The notes beneath the pieces are model-generated. The model ran no database searches. It was given only the letters and a program-made list of their open reading frames with translations, and was not told where the DNA came from. The translations under genes were made by a program, and so were the position numbers. This document shows positions 53,394 to 62,141 of a DNA stretch of 64,000 bases, piece after piece. The stretch's first letter is position 1; every line of letters begins with the position of its first letter. The stretch is from JBCCMQ01 sp039026235 (GTDB taxonomy: Bacteria; Pseudomonadota; Alphaproteobacteria; Rhodobacterales; Rhodobacteraceae), in contig JBCCMQ010000002.1 in the NCBI GenBank assembly GCA_039026235.1, forward strand, positions 124,001 to 188,000, given 5' to 3'.

Positions 53394-55598
53394 CTAGGCC
53401 GCTTCGGCGACTGGGCCGTATCGCTGGTAAAAGGTCGCACCCTCTGTCGCCAGATCGATTAGCAGCTTCGGGGCGGCAAAACGCGGCCCGAAGATGGCTT
53501 CGAGGTCCCGGCAGATTTCAACGGCTTTCGCGGCGCCGATCATATCCAACCAACCGAAGGGTCCGCCGGACCAGGGCGCGAAACCCCAGCCCAGAATGGC
53601 GCCGACATCGCCTTCGCGGATATCGGTCAGAACGCCTTCTTGCAGTGCCCGGACCGCTTCCAGCACTTGCGCCATCAACAGCCTGTGCTGAACCGATGTC
53701 AAATCCGGCTGAGTGGCTTGCAGCTGGTATGTTGTCCCCAACTCCGGCCAGAGACCGGTGCGTTTGCCCTTGTCGTCGTAGTCATAGAAACCGGCGTTCG
53801 ATTTCCGACCCAAACGGCCCTGATCTGCCATGGCGAAAAGCACATGGTCGATCGCATCGTCGGGATAGGCGTCGCCCATGGCGGCCTTTGTCGCCTTGGC
53901 AATTTTGACGCCCAAATCGATTGAGGTTTCGTCGACCAGTTGAAGCGGCCCCAGCGGCATGCCGACCAACTTGGCCGCGTTTTCGATCAATGCCGGTGCG
54001 ACGCCTTCGGCCACCATGCGAATGCCTTCATTGATGTAGGGGATGATGCAGCGGTTGGCATAGAAAAACCGCGCGTCATTCACCACGATCGGTGTCTTCC
54101 GGATCTGGCGCACGAAATCCAGCGCCTTGACGACCGCCCGGTCACCTGTTTTGGCACCTTTGATAATTTCGACCAACATCATCTTGTCCACTGGGCTGAA
54201 GAAGTGAATGCCGATGAACTGATCCGGGCTGTCGCTCGCCTGGGCAAGCTCCGTGATCGGCAAAGTTGAGGTGTTGGTTGCAAAAATGCAGTCGTTTCCG
54301 ACCACATTGAGTACCTTCTTTGTGACTTCAGCCTTGATGCCCGGGTCCTCGAAAACGGCCTCTACGATCAGATCGCATCCTGCCAGCGCCGCGTAATCGG
54401 TGGTTGCCTGGATGCGCCCAAGCACGTCGGCTTTTTTCTCGGGTGTCACTCTTTTGCGGCTCATGCCCTTGTCCAAAATGCCTTCGGAATAGGCTTTGCC
54501 CTTGTCGGCGGCGTCCTGCGCCTGGTCAAGCAGCACAACCTCGATGCCGGCATTCGCGCTGACATAGGCGATGCCAGCGCCCATCATGCCGGCGCCCAGA
54601 ACGCCGACTTTCCGAACCTTCTGGTCCGAGACACCTTTCGGGCGCACGGCGCCTTTCTCCAACGCTTCCTTGCTGATGAAAAGTGATCTGATCATCGCGG
54701 ATGAAGACGGGTTCATCAGAACGCTCGTGAACCAGCGTGCCTCAATCCGGATGGCTGTGTCAAAAGGCACCTGGGCACCTTCATAGATGGCCGAAAGAAG
54801 CGCTTTCGCGGCAGGATAGACGCCTTTCGTCTTGCCATGGACCATGGCGCTGGCGCCGACGAACACCGGAAAGCCTGCGGGGTGATACGGTGCTCCGCCC
54901 GGCATTTTCCAGCCCTTCTGATCCCAGGGCTTGACGATATCGGCGTCCTTGGCTTCCAGAACCCATTGCTTCGCCCGCGCCAGCAGGTCAGCAGCGGGAA
55001 CGACCTCATCAACCAACTGCGCCGACTTGGCCTTAGCCGGCTGCAGCATTCTACCTTCGAGCAGGACCGGAGCGGCTGCAGTGGCGCCGACCATCCTTGA
55101 AAAACGTGTGGTGCCGCCGCCGCCCGGAAAAAGGCCCACTAGGATTTCTGGTAGACCGATCCGTGCCTTGGGATCATCGGTCATGAAACGCCGGTGGCAA
55201 GCCAGGGCAATCTCGGTGCCGATCCCAGCGCAGGTGCCGTTGATCGCGGCTGCGACCGGCTTGCCGCCTTTCAGGGTCTTGGGGTCCATGCCGGCGCGCT
55301 CCATCTTACGCATGATCCGGTGACCGTTCATGGTAAAGTTAAACAGCGCCTCTTCGGGTGCGTCGCCCGCCTCTTCGCGCAGAACGGCAAGGACATTCAG
55401 GTCCATGCCACCGGCAAAAGTGGGCTTGCCCGAAGCGAGCACAATGCCCACCACCGCATCATCTTCCAAAGCGCGGTCCAGAAGCCCCTCGAAGTCCGAA
55501 AACGCTTCGCGTGTCAGCACGTTCATGGATTTGTCGGCGGCGTCCCAGGTGATTGTGGCGACACCGTCCGCATCCGTCTCGTAGTGGAAGTCTGTCAT
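53394..55598 (-). CDS. fadJ: FadJ/FadB-type multifunctional fatty-acid oxidation enzyme
   Basis: 734 residues. N-terminal enoyl-CoA hydratase half (IGLPEILVGLFPGGGGT), then the NAD-binding GAGMMGAGIAYVSA and IFATNTSTLPITELA of 3-hydroxyacyl-CoA dehydrogenase, and a C-terminal 3HCDH domain. Carries out the hydration and dehydrogenation steps of beta-oxidation. Last gene of the minus-strand cluster, 41 bases after the 157-residue gene; FadB/FadJ naming is approximate. Confidence 0.93.
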   Translation of the reverse strand: MTDFHYETDADGVATITWDAADKSMNVLTREAFSDFEGLLDRALEDDAVVGIVLASGKPTFAGGMDLNVLAVLREEAGDAPEEALFNFTMNGHRIMRKMERAGMDPKTLKGGKPVAAAINGTCAGIGTEIALACHRRFMTDDPKARIGLPEILVGLFPGGGGTTRFSRMVGATAAAPVLLEGRMLQPAKAKSAQLVDEVVPAADLLARAKQWVLEAKDADIVKPWDQKGWKMPGGAPYHPAGFPVFVGASAMVHGKTKGVYPAAKALLSAIYEGAQVPFDTAIRIEARWFTSVLMNPSSSAMIRSLFISKEALEKGAVRPKGVSDQKVRKVGVLGAGMMGAGIAYVSANAGIEVVLLDQAQDAADKGKAYSEGILDKGMSRKRVTPEKKADVLGRIQATTDYAALAGCDLIVEAVFEDPGIKAEVTKKVLNVVGNDCIFATNTSTLPITELAQASDSPDQFIGIHFFSPVDKMMLVEIIKGAKTGDRAVVKALDFVRQIRKTPIVVNDARFFYANRCIIPYINEGIRMVAEGVAPALIENAAKLVGMPLGPLQLVDETSIDLGVKIAKATKAAMGDAYPDDAIDHVLFAMADQGRLGRKSNAGFYDYDDKGKRTGLWPELGTTYQLQATQPDLTSVQHRLLMAQVLEAVRALQEGVLTDIREGDVGAILGWGFAPWSGGPFGWLDMIGAAKAVEICRDLEAIFGPRFAAPKLLIDLATEGATFYQRYGPVAEAA

Positions 55599-55639
55599 CG
55601 GCGAGAGTCCTTTAATTTCGCGGGTCCGGGCGGGACCGA

Positions 55640-56113
55640 TTATTGGGGGAACGGAAGATTGCGCGGTGGGCGCACGTCCTGCAGTCCGATTGGCCAGGCG
55701 GTGTCATGAACGCCGACAAACGCCGTGTGATGGCGCCAAAGACCGCCCACCAGCTTTAGGCAGACGGACCCGGGGTAGGGATGAACAACCCGTTCAGTAC
55801 CCCGCAGCACGTGGGTGGTGTGGTGGCCGGTAATCTGGGCTGCGCTGTCAAATTCCGCTTTGCTGGTGAGGCTGAAGTATTCCGTCACGCCATGCTCGGC
55901 CAAAGCGCGGGAATGCTCGGCCACAAGCATCCGCGCGTGATCTGGGCAATCCACCGCAAGCGTTGCGGTCTCAGTTCGCATCACGAAGGGAAAGATCGTA
56001 TGTGCGCAGACGTAGCAACCATCGCCTTCAAGGAGGGCCAGGTTCATGCCGCTGACAAATTCCGAATAAATCTCATGGGCCTTGGCCGAACTGATGGTCT
56101 TTGGATCGGTCAT
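55640..56113 (-). CDS. Hypothetical protein in the beta-oxidation cluster
   Basis: 157 residues, no signal peptide. HEIYSEFVSGMNLALLEGDG and the later HHTTHVLRGTERVVHPYPGS suggest a small NTF2/SnoaL-like fold, but this is weak. Context: between thiolase and fadJ genes on the same strand. A 134-base gap with inverted repeats (GGCGGTC/GACCGCC) separates it from the thiolase gene. Confidence 0.55.
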   Translation of the reverse strand: MTDPKTISSAKAHEIYSEFVSGMNLALLEGDGCYVCAHTIFPFVMRTETATLAVDCPDHARMLVAEHSRALAEHGVTEYFSLTSKAEFDSAAQITGHHTTHVLRGTERVVHPYPGSVCLKLVGGLWRHHTAFVGVHDTAWPIGLQDVRPPRNLPFPQ

Positions 56114-56247
56114 CGCTGACTACGCCGGCCTCACAGACCAGTTGCTTCTGCAGAGGCGCCATGCTTCGGGCGGTCCCGAGCGGTCGGTAAGACCGCCGGA
56201 TCCAACGCTAATTGAGGTTATTCTCTGGCTGTATGATCCCATGGGTT

Positions 56248-57459
56248 CTAGACGCGCTCCAGAACCGTTGCGGCGCCCATGCCTGACGCGACGCAAAGGG
56301 TTGCCAGGCCGGTTTCCGCACCGCTGCGTTCCATTTCATCCAGCAAGGTGCCAAGGATCATGGCGCCGGTGGCACCCAACGGGTGGCCCATGGCGATCGA
56401 ACCTCCGTTGACGTTCAACTTGTCATGGTCCACGTCAAAGGCCTGCATGAAGCGCAGGACGACAGACGAAAACGCCTCGTTCACCTCAAAAAGGTCGATG
56501 TCGCCAATTTCCATGCCTGTCTCTGCTAGGATTTTCTCGGTCACGGGCACCGGACCGGTCAGCATGATCGTCGGATCGGTGCCGATCTTTGCCGTGGCCT
56601 TGATCCGGGCACGGGGCTTCAAATTATGCGCTGCGCCAAACTCTGCGTCGCCGATCAAAAGCGCTGCTGAACCGTCGACGATGCCCGACGAGTTACCAGC
56701 ATGATGGATATGGTTGATCCGTTCAAGGTGGGGGTACTTCATCAGCGCAACGGCGTCGAAGCCTGGCATCACTTCGCCCATATCCTTGAACGATGGTTTA
56801 AGGGCGCCAAGCCCCTGCATATCGGTGCCCGGGCGCATGTATTCGTCCCGGTCAAGGATCGTCAGACCATTCTGATCCTGTACGCGTACGATCGATTTTT
56901 CGAAACGGTTGTCATCCCAGGCGGCCGCGGCACGCTTCTGGCTTTCGACCGCAAAGAGATCCGCATCATCGCGTGAGAAGCCATATTCCGTTGCAATTAT
57001 GTCGGCCGATATACCCTGTGGAACGAAGTACGTTTTCATGGCGACGCTTGGGTCGACAGCTATCGCTGCACCGTCTGAGCCCATGGGCACACGGCCCATC
57101 ATCTCGACACCGCCCGCAACATAGGCCGATCCGGCCCCGCCCTTTACCTGATTGGCGGCGAGGTTGACCGCCTCAAGTCCAGAAGCGCAGAAACGGTTGA
57201 TCGAGAGGCCCGGCACGCTTTCGTCGAAGTCCGATGCCAAGACGGCGGTACGGGCGAGGCATCCGCCCTGTTCTTTCACCTGGGTCACGTTGCCCCAGAT
57301 CACGTCCTCGATGCTGGTCGTATCGAGGTTGTTGCGCGTCTTGATCGCATTCAGCGTTTGCGCGGACAGGTTCATGGCGGTCACTTCGTGCAGGCTGCCA
57401 TCGGGGCGGCCCTTTCCACGCGGCGTTCGGACTGCGTCGTAGATGAAGGCTTCGGTCAT
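56248..57459 (-). CDS. fadA: Acetyl-CoA acyltransferase (3-ketoacyl-CoA thiolase)
   Basis: 403 residues. Active-site Cys91 in SINRFCASGLEAV; GGSIAMGHPLGATGA and CVASGMGAA near the end hold the His and second Cys. Performs the last thiolytic step of beta-oxidation. AGAGGAA upstream of ATG 57459. Pairs with the fadJ-type gene. Confidence 0.95.
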   Translation of the reverse strand: MTEAFIYDAVRTPRGKGRPDGSLHEVTAMNLSAQTLNAIKTRNNLDTTSIEDVIWGNVTQVKEQGGCLARTAVLASDFDESVPGLSINRFCASGLEAVNLAANQVKGGAGSAYVAGGVEMMGRVPMGSDGAAIAVDPSVAMKTYFVPQGISADIIATEYGFSRDDADLFAVESQKRAAAAWDDNRFEKSIVRVQDQNGLTILDRDEYMRPGTDMQGLGALKPSFKDMGEVMPGFDAVALMKYPHLERINHIHHAGNSSGIVDGSAALLIGDAEFGAAHNLKPRARIKATAKIGTDPTIMLTGPVPVTEKILAETGMEIGDIDLFEVNEAFSSVVLRFMQAFDVDHDKLNVNGGSIAMGHPLGATGAMILGTLLDEMERSGAETGLATLCVASGMGAATVLERV

Positions 57460-57469
57460 GAGGTTCCTC

Positions 57470-58111
57470 TTAAGAGTTTGCGCGGTCGGAGGGATGCCCC
57501 GGCATCAGGTCGTACGGGGATTTCCAACCCGGTTTGGCGGAAAGCCGGCTGAGCCAGCGGTCGATATTGGGCCAGTCCTTGCGGTCGAAACCGAAAGGTT
57601 CGGGGTAATAGAGGTACCCGCAGCAGGACAGATCAGCGTTTGTCAGGCCGTTCCCGACAATCCACTCGCGGCCCTCAAGGTGCTTTTCCAGGATCTCAAG
57701 GGCGGCTTTCATTCGGCCACCGAGCCAGGCAATCACCGGTTCCGGGCGTTTTTCGGGCGGCAAGAAATTCATCATGAAACGCAGCGGGCCGGCTTGCGAG
57801 CTTAACTTATTGTTGTCCCACAGGACCCAGCGCATCACATCGCGGCGGGACAGGGGATCCCCGCCAAAGAGCCCGGATTTTTCCGTCACATAGTCCTGAA
57901 TGACGGCCGATTGGCTGATCCGCAGATCGCCGTCTACCATGGCGGGCACTTCGCCCATTGCGTTGACATTTTCACGAAAGGCCTGTGAGCGGGCCTCGCC
58001 GCTGAAGAAGTCAACGTATACCGGTTCCCAGTCGAGGCCCGACAGCTCAAGCGCAAGGGCCGCCTTGTAGGCGTTGCCGCTCTCGCCGAAGCAATAAAGT
58101 TGTATCGTCAT
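57470..58111 (-). CDS. Glutathione S-transferase family protein
   Basis: 213 residues. Thioredoxin-fold N-terminus (IQLYCFGESGNAYKAALALE; Ser11 in the usual Ser/Tyr position) and helical C-terminal domain. Family members conjugate glutathione or act as reductases; substrate unknown. Ten bases upstream of the fadA start, so co-transcribed. GGAGG precedes ATG 58111. Confidence 0.85.
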   Translation of the reverse strand: MTIQLYCFGESGNAYKAALALELSGLDWEPVYVDFFSGEARSQAFRENVNAMGEVPAMVDGDLRISQSAVIQDYVTEKSGLFGGDPLSRRDVMRWVLWDNNKLSSQAGPLRFMMNFLPPEKRPEPVIAWLGGRMKAALEILEKHLEGREWIVGNGLTNADLSCCGYLYYPEPFGFDRKDWPNIDRWLSRLSAKPGWKSPYDLMPGHPSDRANS

Positions 58112-58165
58112 TTCCCGGCCTCCCTAACCAGGTTGCGCAGCCCGCCGTTGCCACGCCGTCATAAT

Positions 58166-58378
58166 TCAGCGTTTTCGCGCCTCCAGTTCCGCATTGAACA
58201 GGCGCAGGCGGTGGGTCAGATTGTTTTCGTCGGTCACGCTGTCGAAATTCTCGAAAAGAAACGACAGTGCTTCGCCCTCGTCGAGGCCAGCATCCTTCGC
58301 GAAGCGGCGCAGCCTTCGATAGCCATCTTCGGTCATTGCGACGGGAAACCGTCGGGTCAGGCGCAGTCTTTTTGGCAT
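58166..58378 (-). CDS. Small hypothetical protein, possible ribbon-helix-helix
   Basis: 70 residues. RLRLTRRFPVAMTEDGYRRL and the following helical part resemble a ribbon-helix-helix or similar small DNA-binding fold, but the match is not strong. Sits between the acyl-CoA dehydrogenase and GST genes on the same strand, so it may tune this operon. Gap to the dehydrogenase gene is 18 bases. Confidence 0.55.
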   Translation of the reverse strand: MPKRLRLTRRFPVAMTEDGYRRLRRFAKDAGLDEGEALSFLFENFDSVTDENNLTHRLRLFNAELEARKR

Positions 58379-58396
58379 TCCGGACTGTCCTATTCG

Positions 58397-60175
58397 TCAG
58401 AAGTTGGCCGCATCAAGCGCCATCACCGTATCTGCGCCAGACTGGATCCGCGACAGATGCATACCGGTCGCCGGCAGCTGCCGCGCCATATAGTATCGGC
58501 CTGTCGCGATCTTGCTTTCGTGAAAGTCAGTGTCCGATGTCCCGTTCTTCAGCGCGGCGGCCGACGCCTTGGCCATCTTGGCCCACATGAGGCCCATGCA
58601 GACATGCCCGAAGAGGTGCATGAAGTCGTAGGATCCTGACAGGGCGTTGTTCGGGTTCTTCATGCCGTTCTGCATGAAGTACATGCCGGCGGCCTGCAGA
58701 TCCTTCGAGGCAGCCTTCAGCGGCTCCAGGAACCCCGCTTTCAGCGTCTCGTCTTCCTTGTTCTCAGCAATGAAGCCTTTGACTAATTCAAAGAACGCCA
58801 TGATCGTCTTGCCGCCATTCATGCCCAGTTTGCGTCCGACTAGGTCCAGCGCTTGGATGCCATTGGTGCCTTCGTAGATCATGGCGATGCGCGCATCGCG
58901 TACAAACTGCTCAATGCCCCATTCGCGGGTAAAGCCGGATCCGCCCAGTGTCTGTTGTGCGAGAACCGTCGTCTCAAATCCCTTATCGGTCAGGAACCCT
59001 TTCAGAACGGGGGTGAGAAGTGAAATCAGCGCCTCGGCGTCCTCGTCATCGTTTCGCCGTGCGCGGTCAATCAATTCGGCACCCCAAAAGACGAAGGCGC
59101 GCGCGCCTTCGACAAAGCACTTCTGATCCATGAGATTTCGCCGGACGTCGGGGTGGACGATAATCGGGTCCGCGGGACCTTCAGGGTTTTTCGTTCCGGT
59201 GACATCCCGGCCTTGCAGCCTGTCGCGCGCAAACCCAAGCGCGTTCTGATAGGCGACTTCGCCCTGAGCATAGCCCTGGAGGGCGACCGCCAGGCGGGCT
59301 TCGTTCATCATTACGAACATCGCCTTAAGGCCCTTGTGCATCTCGCCAATCAAAAAGCCGGTTGCACCGTCGTAGTTCATTACGCAGGTGGCGTTTCCAT
59401 GGATGCCCATCTTCTTTTCAAGGCCGCCGCAGGCAAGACTGTTCCTTTGCCCAAGGCCTCCGTCTTCCTTGACGAGGAACTTGGGGACAATGAACAGGCT
59501 GATGCCTTTCACACCCTCCGGTCCTCCGGGGATCTTTGCAAGGACAAGATGAACGATGTTTTCGGCAAGGTCGTGTTCACCGGCGGAGATCCAGATCTTC
59601 TGCCCGGTGATCTTATAGGTGCCATCGTCCTGCGGCTCGGCCTTTGACCGGATGAGCCCCAGATCCGTGCCGCAATGCGGCTCGGTCAGGTTCATGGTGC
59701 CGGTCCATTTCCCTTCGATCATCTTCGGCAGATAGGTGGACTTCTGTTCGTCCGACCCATGGGCATGAATGGCCGATGCTGCCCCGTGGGCAAGGCCGCC
59801 ATACATCTGGAATGCCATATTGGCGGCCGAGAACATCTCACCCACCGCGTTCCCAAGGACGTGGGGCAGACCTTGTCCGCCGTATTCGGGATCCGAATCC
59901 AGCCCCAACCAACCCCCTTCGCGCATCTGATCGAACGCGTCCTTGAACCCTTTCGGCGTGCGGACGACACCGTTTTCAAGCACGCAGCCCTCCTCGTCTC
60001 CCACAGTGTTCAACGGCGCAAGAACTTCCGAGGCGAGTTTGCCCGCCTCGTTCAGGATCGCTTCGGTGAAGGACGGATCAAGTTCATCGTAGCCGTCGAT
60101 ATCTGCTTCGTGCACGCGCAGAACTTCGTGAAGAACAAAATGAATGTCTTTTACCGGGGCAGTGTAAGTTGGCAC
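58397..60175 (-). CDS. Acyl-CoA dehydrogenase, long DmdC/AcdA-like type
   Basis: 592 residues, longer than classical acyl-CoA dehydrogenases by an added C-terminal domain, the DmdC-like arrangement. NLTEPHCGTDLGLIRSKAEP and KIWISAGEHD are FAD/substrate motifs; MIYEGTNGIQALDLVGRK carries the catalytic Glu region. Catalyses the first beta-oxidation step. GTG start with GGGAGAG upstream. DmdC-type enzymes also act on 3-methylmercaptopropionyl-CoA, so the substrate is open. Confidence 0.85.
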   Translation of the reverse strand: MPTYTAPVKDIHFVLHEVLRVHEADIDGYDELDPSFTEAILNEAGKLASEVLAPLNTVGDEEGCVLENGVVRTPKGFKDAFDQMREGGWLGLDSDPEYGGQGLPHVLGNAVGEMFSAANMAFQMYGGLAHGAASAIHAHGSDEQKSTYLPKMIEGKWTGTMNLTEPHCGTDLGLIRSKAEPQDDGTYKITGQKIWISAGEHDLAENIVHLVLAKIPGGPEGVKGISLFIVPKFLVKEDGGLGQRNSLACGGLEKKMGIHGNATCVMNYDGATGFLIGEMHKGLKAMFVMMNEARLAVALQGYAQGEVAYQNALGFARDRLQGRDVTGTKNPEGPADPIIVHPDVRRNLMDQKCFVEGARAFVFWGAELIDRARRNDDEDAEALISLLTPVLKGFLTDKGFETTVLAQQTLGGSGFTREWGIEQFVRDARIAMIYEGTNGIQALDLVGRKLGMNGGKTIMAFFELVKGFIAENKEDETLKAGFLEPLKAASKDLQAAGMYFMQNGMKNPNNALSGSYDFMHLFGHVCMGLMWAKMAKASAAALKNGTSDTDFHESKIATGRYYMARQLPATGMHLSRIQSGADTVMALDAANF

Positions 60176-60187
60176 GCCGAACTCTCC

Positions 60188-60592
60188 CTATTCCGCTGCT
60201 TTCTTTTCGGTTTCCTGTAGCGAGTGAAGCATGCGGCGACCCCACTCAAGCTGCTCTTTCAGTTCTGCGATGACCTCTTCCAGCTCATCGCGCTGGCGCT
60301 CCATGGAAGCCAGCCGTTCCAAGCCAATTTCGTAGGTGCGGCTTAGCTGGGTCAGTTGTTGATCGCCCATGTCATAGAGGTTCAGAAGCTGTCTGATCTC
60401 CTCCAGAGAGAAGCCGAACCTTTTGCCGCGCAGGATAAGCTTCAGACGTGCTCGGTCGCGTTTGGTAAAAAGGCGCCGCTGGCCTTCGCGTATGGGGAAG
60501 AGAAGTTCTTTTGATTCGTAGAAACGGAGCGTCCTGGGGGTCACATTGAACGCATCACACATTTCGCGGATGGTCATCACTTTCTGGGTCAT
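60188..60592 (-). CDS. MerR-family transcriptional regulator
   Basis: 134 residues. Helix-turn-helix TIREMCDAFNVTPRTLRFYE (7-26), then a coiled-coil (QQLTQLSRTYEIGLERLASM to the end). No ligand Cys pattern. The gene leads the minus-strand oxidation cluster with 12 bases to the dehydrogenase gene, so it is probably a local regulator (LiuR/PsrA-like). A matching operator lies upstream. Confidence 0.88.
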   Translation of the reverse strand: MTQKVMTIREMCDAFNVTPRTLRFYESKELLFPIREGQRRLFTKRDRARLKLILRGKRFGFSLEEIRQLLNLYDMGDQQLTQLSRTYEIGLERLASMERQRDELEEVIAELKEQLEWGRRMLHSLQETEKKAAE

Positions 60593-60657
60593 GGACCGTT
60601 CCTAATTGGGTGCCGGTGCACAAGATCAGCGGCAGTATGAAAATAGCCTAACTCAAG

Positions 60658-60673
60658 TTTACGTTTACGTAAA
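60658..60673. promoter_or_regulatory. LiuR-like operator upstream of the MerR gene
   Basis: TTTACGTTTACGTAAA: arms TTTACGT (60658-60664) and ACGTAAA (60667-60673) around TT, a perfect inverted repeat 66 bases before the MerR start. Resembles the TTTACGT-type sites of MerR-family LiuR regulators in Proteobacteria. A further ACGT-containing stretch follows (TTTTACGTCACGTCAC). Confidence 0.55.
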
Positions 60674-60713
60674 TTTTACGTCACGTCACATGGTTCCAAG
60701 CCAAACCCGTGCC

Positions 60714-61088
60714 CTAGGCGTTCTTCAATTCGCGCGCGACCTGATCACGCAGATCGGCCAGATCGCGCATCGTCTCGTCGAGTTTTTCCCTTTCGGCATT
60801 GAGCTCGTCGAGTTTTCGCTCGGCCAGTTTCAGGAACTCGTGCATCTGTGCGTCGTTGCCCTGTTCCTCATAAATCAAGAGCCACTGCCGGATCTCTTCC
60901 AGAGAAAACCCCCAACGCCTTCCCCTCAGTATCAGAGTAAGGCGCGCCACCTCGCGGGGGCCATAAATTCGACTCCTGCCTACGCGTTCGGGCCGCAAAA
61001 GCTCGATGTATTCGTAGTACCGAAGGGTGCGCGGCGTCACATCAAATCGCGCGCACATTTCCTTGAAACTGATCCGTTCTTCGGACAT
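60714..61088 (-). CDS. Second MerR-family transcriptional regulator
   Basis: 124 residues. FKEMCARFDVTPRTLRYYEY is a close relative of the first MerR helix-turn-helix; the C-terminal helix (AERKLDELNAEREKLDETMR) is a short coiled coil. Paralogue of the gene at 60188. Divergent from the thioesterase gene, with a GCAATC-AAC-GATTGC palindrome in the gap. Confidence 0.87.
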   Translation of the reverse strand: MSEERISFKEMCARFDVTPRTLRYYEYIELLRPERVGRSRIYGPREVARLTLILRGRRWGFSLEEIRQWLLIYEEQGNDAQMHEFLKLAERKLDELNAEREKLDETMRDLADLRDQVARELKNA

Positions 61089-61135
61089 CGCAAGTCTTAC
61101 AATAATTCACGAGGACTGTAGTACGGCGCACAAAT

Positions 61136-61150
61136 GCAATCAACGATTGC
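61136..61150. promoter_or_regulatory. Palindrome in the MerR/thioesterase divergent region
   Basis: GCAATC-AAC-GATTGC (61136-61150) between the second MerR gene and the first thioesterase. MerR-type dimers bind such inverted repeats, so it could be an operator; no experimental link. Confidence 0.4.
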
Positions 61151-61209
61151 GGATTGCAGGCCTTTGCTTGCCGGATGTAAGGGCAAAGTCATAGAGTTCG
61201 GTGGCAAAG

Positions 61210-61635
61210 ATGACGGATACAGAAGCAGAGGCATTTATCACTTACCTTCCGCACAGCCGAGAGTTGGGAATGGAGGTGATTTCGATCTTGGATGGTGTCG
61301 CAGAACTGCGGTTGCCCTATGATACGCGGCTGATCGGAAACCCCGCCACAGGTGTACTGGCCGGAGGCGCAGTGTCGACACTCATGGACACATGCGGTGG
61401 CGCGGCGGTGATGAGCCATCCGGACACCAGCGGGCCAACGGCGACATTGGATCTGCGGATCGACTACATGCGCTCGGCCACACCGGGCCAGGCGATCGTC
61501 GCCAGGGCGGAATGCTATCACGTCACCCGGCACGTTGCTTTCGTTCGGGCAACGGCTTTTGACGACGACAGTTCGCGCCCGGTCGCGGCGGCCAATGGTG
61601 CCTTCACAGTGGCGCGTCTGAGCAAGAAGAAATGA
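61210..61635 (+). CDS. PaaI-family hotdog thioesterase
   Basis: 141 residues from ATG 61210 (GGTGG upstream); a GTG at 61201 is an alternative. Hotdog fold with PATGVLAGGAVSTLMDTCGG, and DLRIDYMRSATPGQ, the PaaI signatures. Cleaves acyl-CoA thioesters. The stop overlaps the ATG of the next thioesterase gene (ATGA). Confidence 0.85.
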   Translation: MTDTEAEAFITYLPHSRELGMEVISILDGVAELRLPYDTRLIGNPATGVLAGGAVSTLMDTCGGAAVMSHPDTSGPTATLDLRIDYMRSATPGQAIVARAECYHVTRHVAFVRATAFDDDSSRPVAAANGAFTVARLSKKK

Positions 61636-62141
61636 AGAAGCTGCCAATCGAACCGGTCGCCGTGGTCAAGGAGCGTCGCGACAAGGCGCTGGCGGCGCTG
61701 GTGGATGCGGTTCCCTACGCGCAGTTTCTGGGCATCAGCTTCGATAGACGCGGAGACGAGCTTACCGCGGTTCTGCGGTTTGATGAAATGCTCATTGGCA
61801 ATCCCGCGCTGCCGGCCATCCACGGGGGCGTCACGGCCGCATTCCTGGAGATGACCGCACTGATCGAGCTGACATGGGAAATGCTTTGGCCGATGTTCGA
61901 AGAGGGTGCGCTTGATCCAGTGGCGCTGGACAGTAAGAGTCTTCCGCTTTTGCCGCGCACCATCGACTTTACGGTCGATTACCTGCGCGCCGGATTGCCC
62001 CGCGATGCCTATGCGCGCGCCCGGGTCAATCGGTCGGGGCGACGCTACGCCTCGGTTCACGTCGAGGCCTGGCAGGACAACAGAAGCCGGCTTTTTGCGC
62101 AGGCCACGGGGCATTTCATGATGCCCGCGCAGGATGGCTGA
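61632..62141 (+). CDS. PaaI-family thioesterase, second copy
   Basis: 169 residues. NPALPAIHGGVTAAFLEMTA and TIDFTVDYLRAG are hotdog motifs. A paralogue of the upstream gene; two coupled hotdog proteins may form a heteromer. Its stop overlaps the start of the MATE gene. Confidence 0.85.
   Translation: MKKLPIEPVAVVKERRDKALAALVDAVPYAQFLGISFDRRGDELTAVLRFDEMLIGNPALPAIHGGVTAAFLEMTALIELTWEMLWPMFEEGALDPVALDSKSLPLLPRTIDFTVDYLRAGLPRDAYARARVNRSGRRYASVHVEAWQDNRSRLFAQATGHFMMPAQDG

Noticed and set aside
56169..56197. Inverted repeat GGCGGTC/GACCGCC between the fadA and hypothetical genes
   Set aside because: Two alternative pairings exist and no T-run follows; it is not supported as a terminator or operator.
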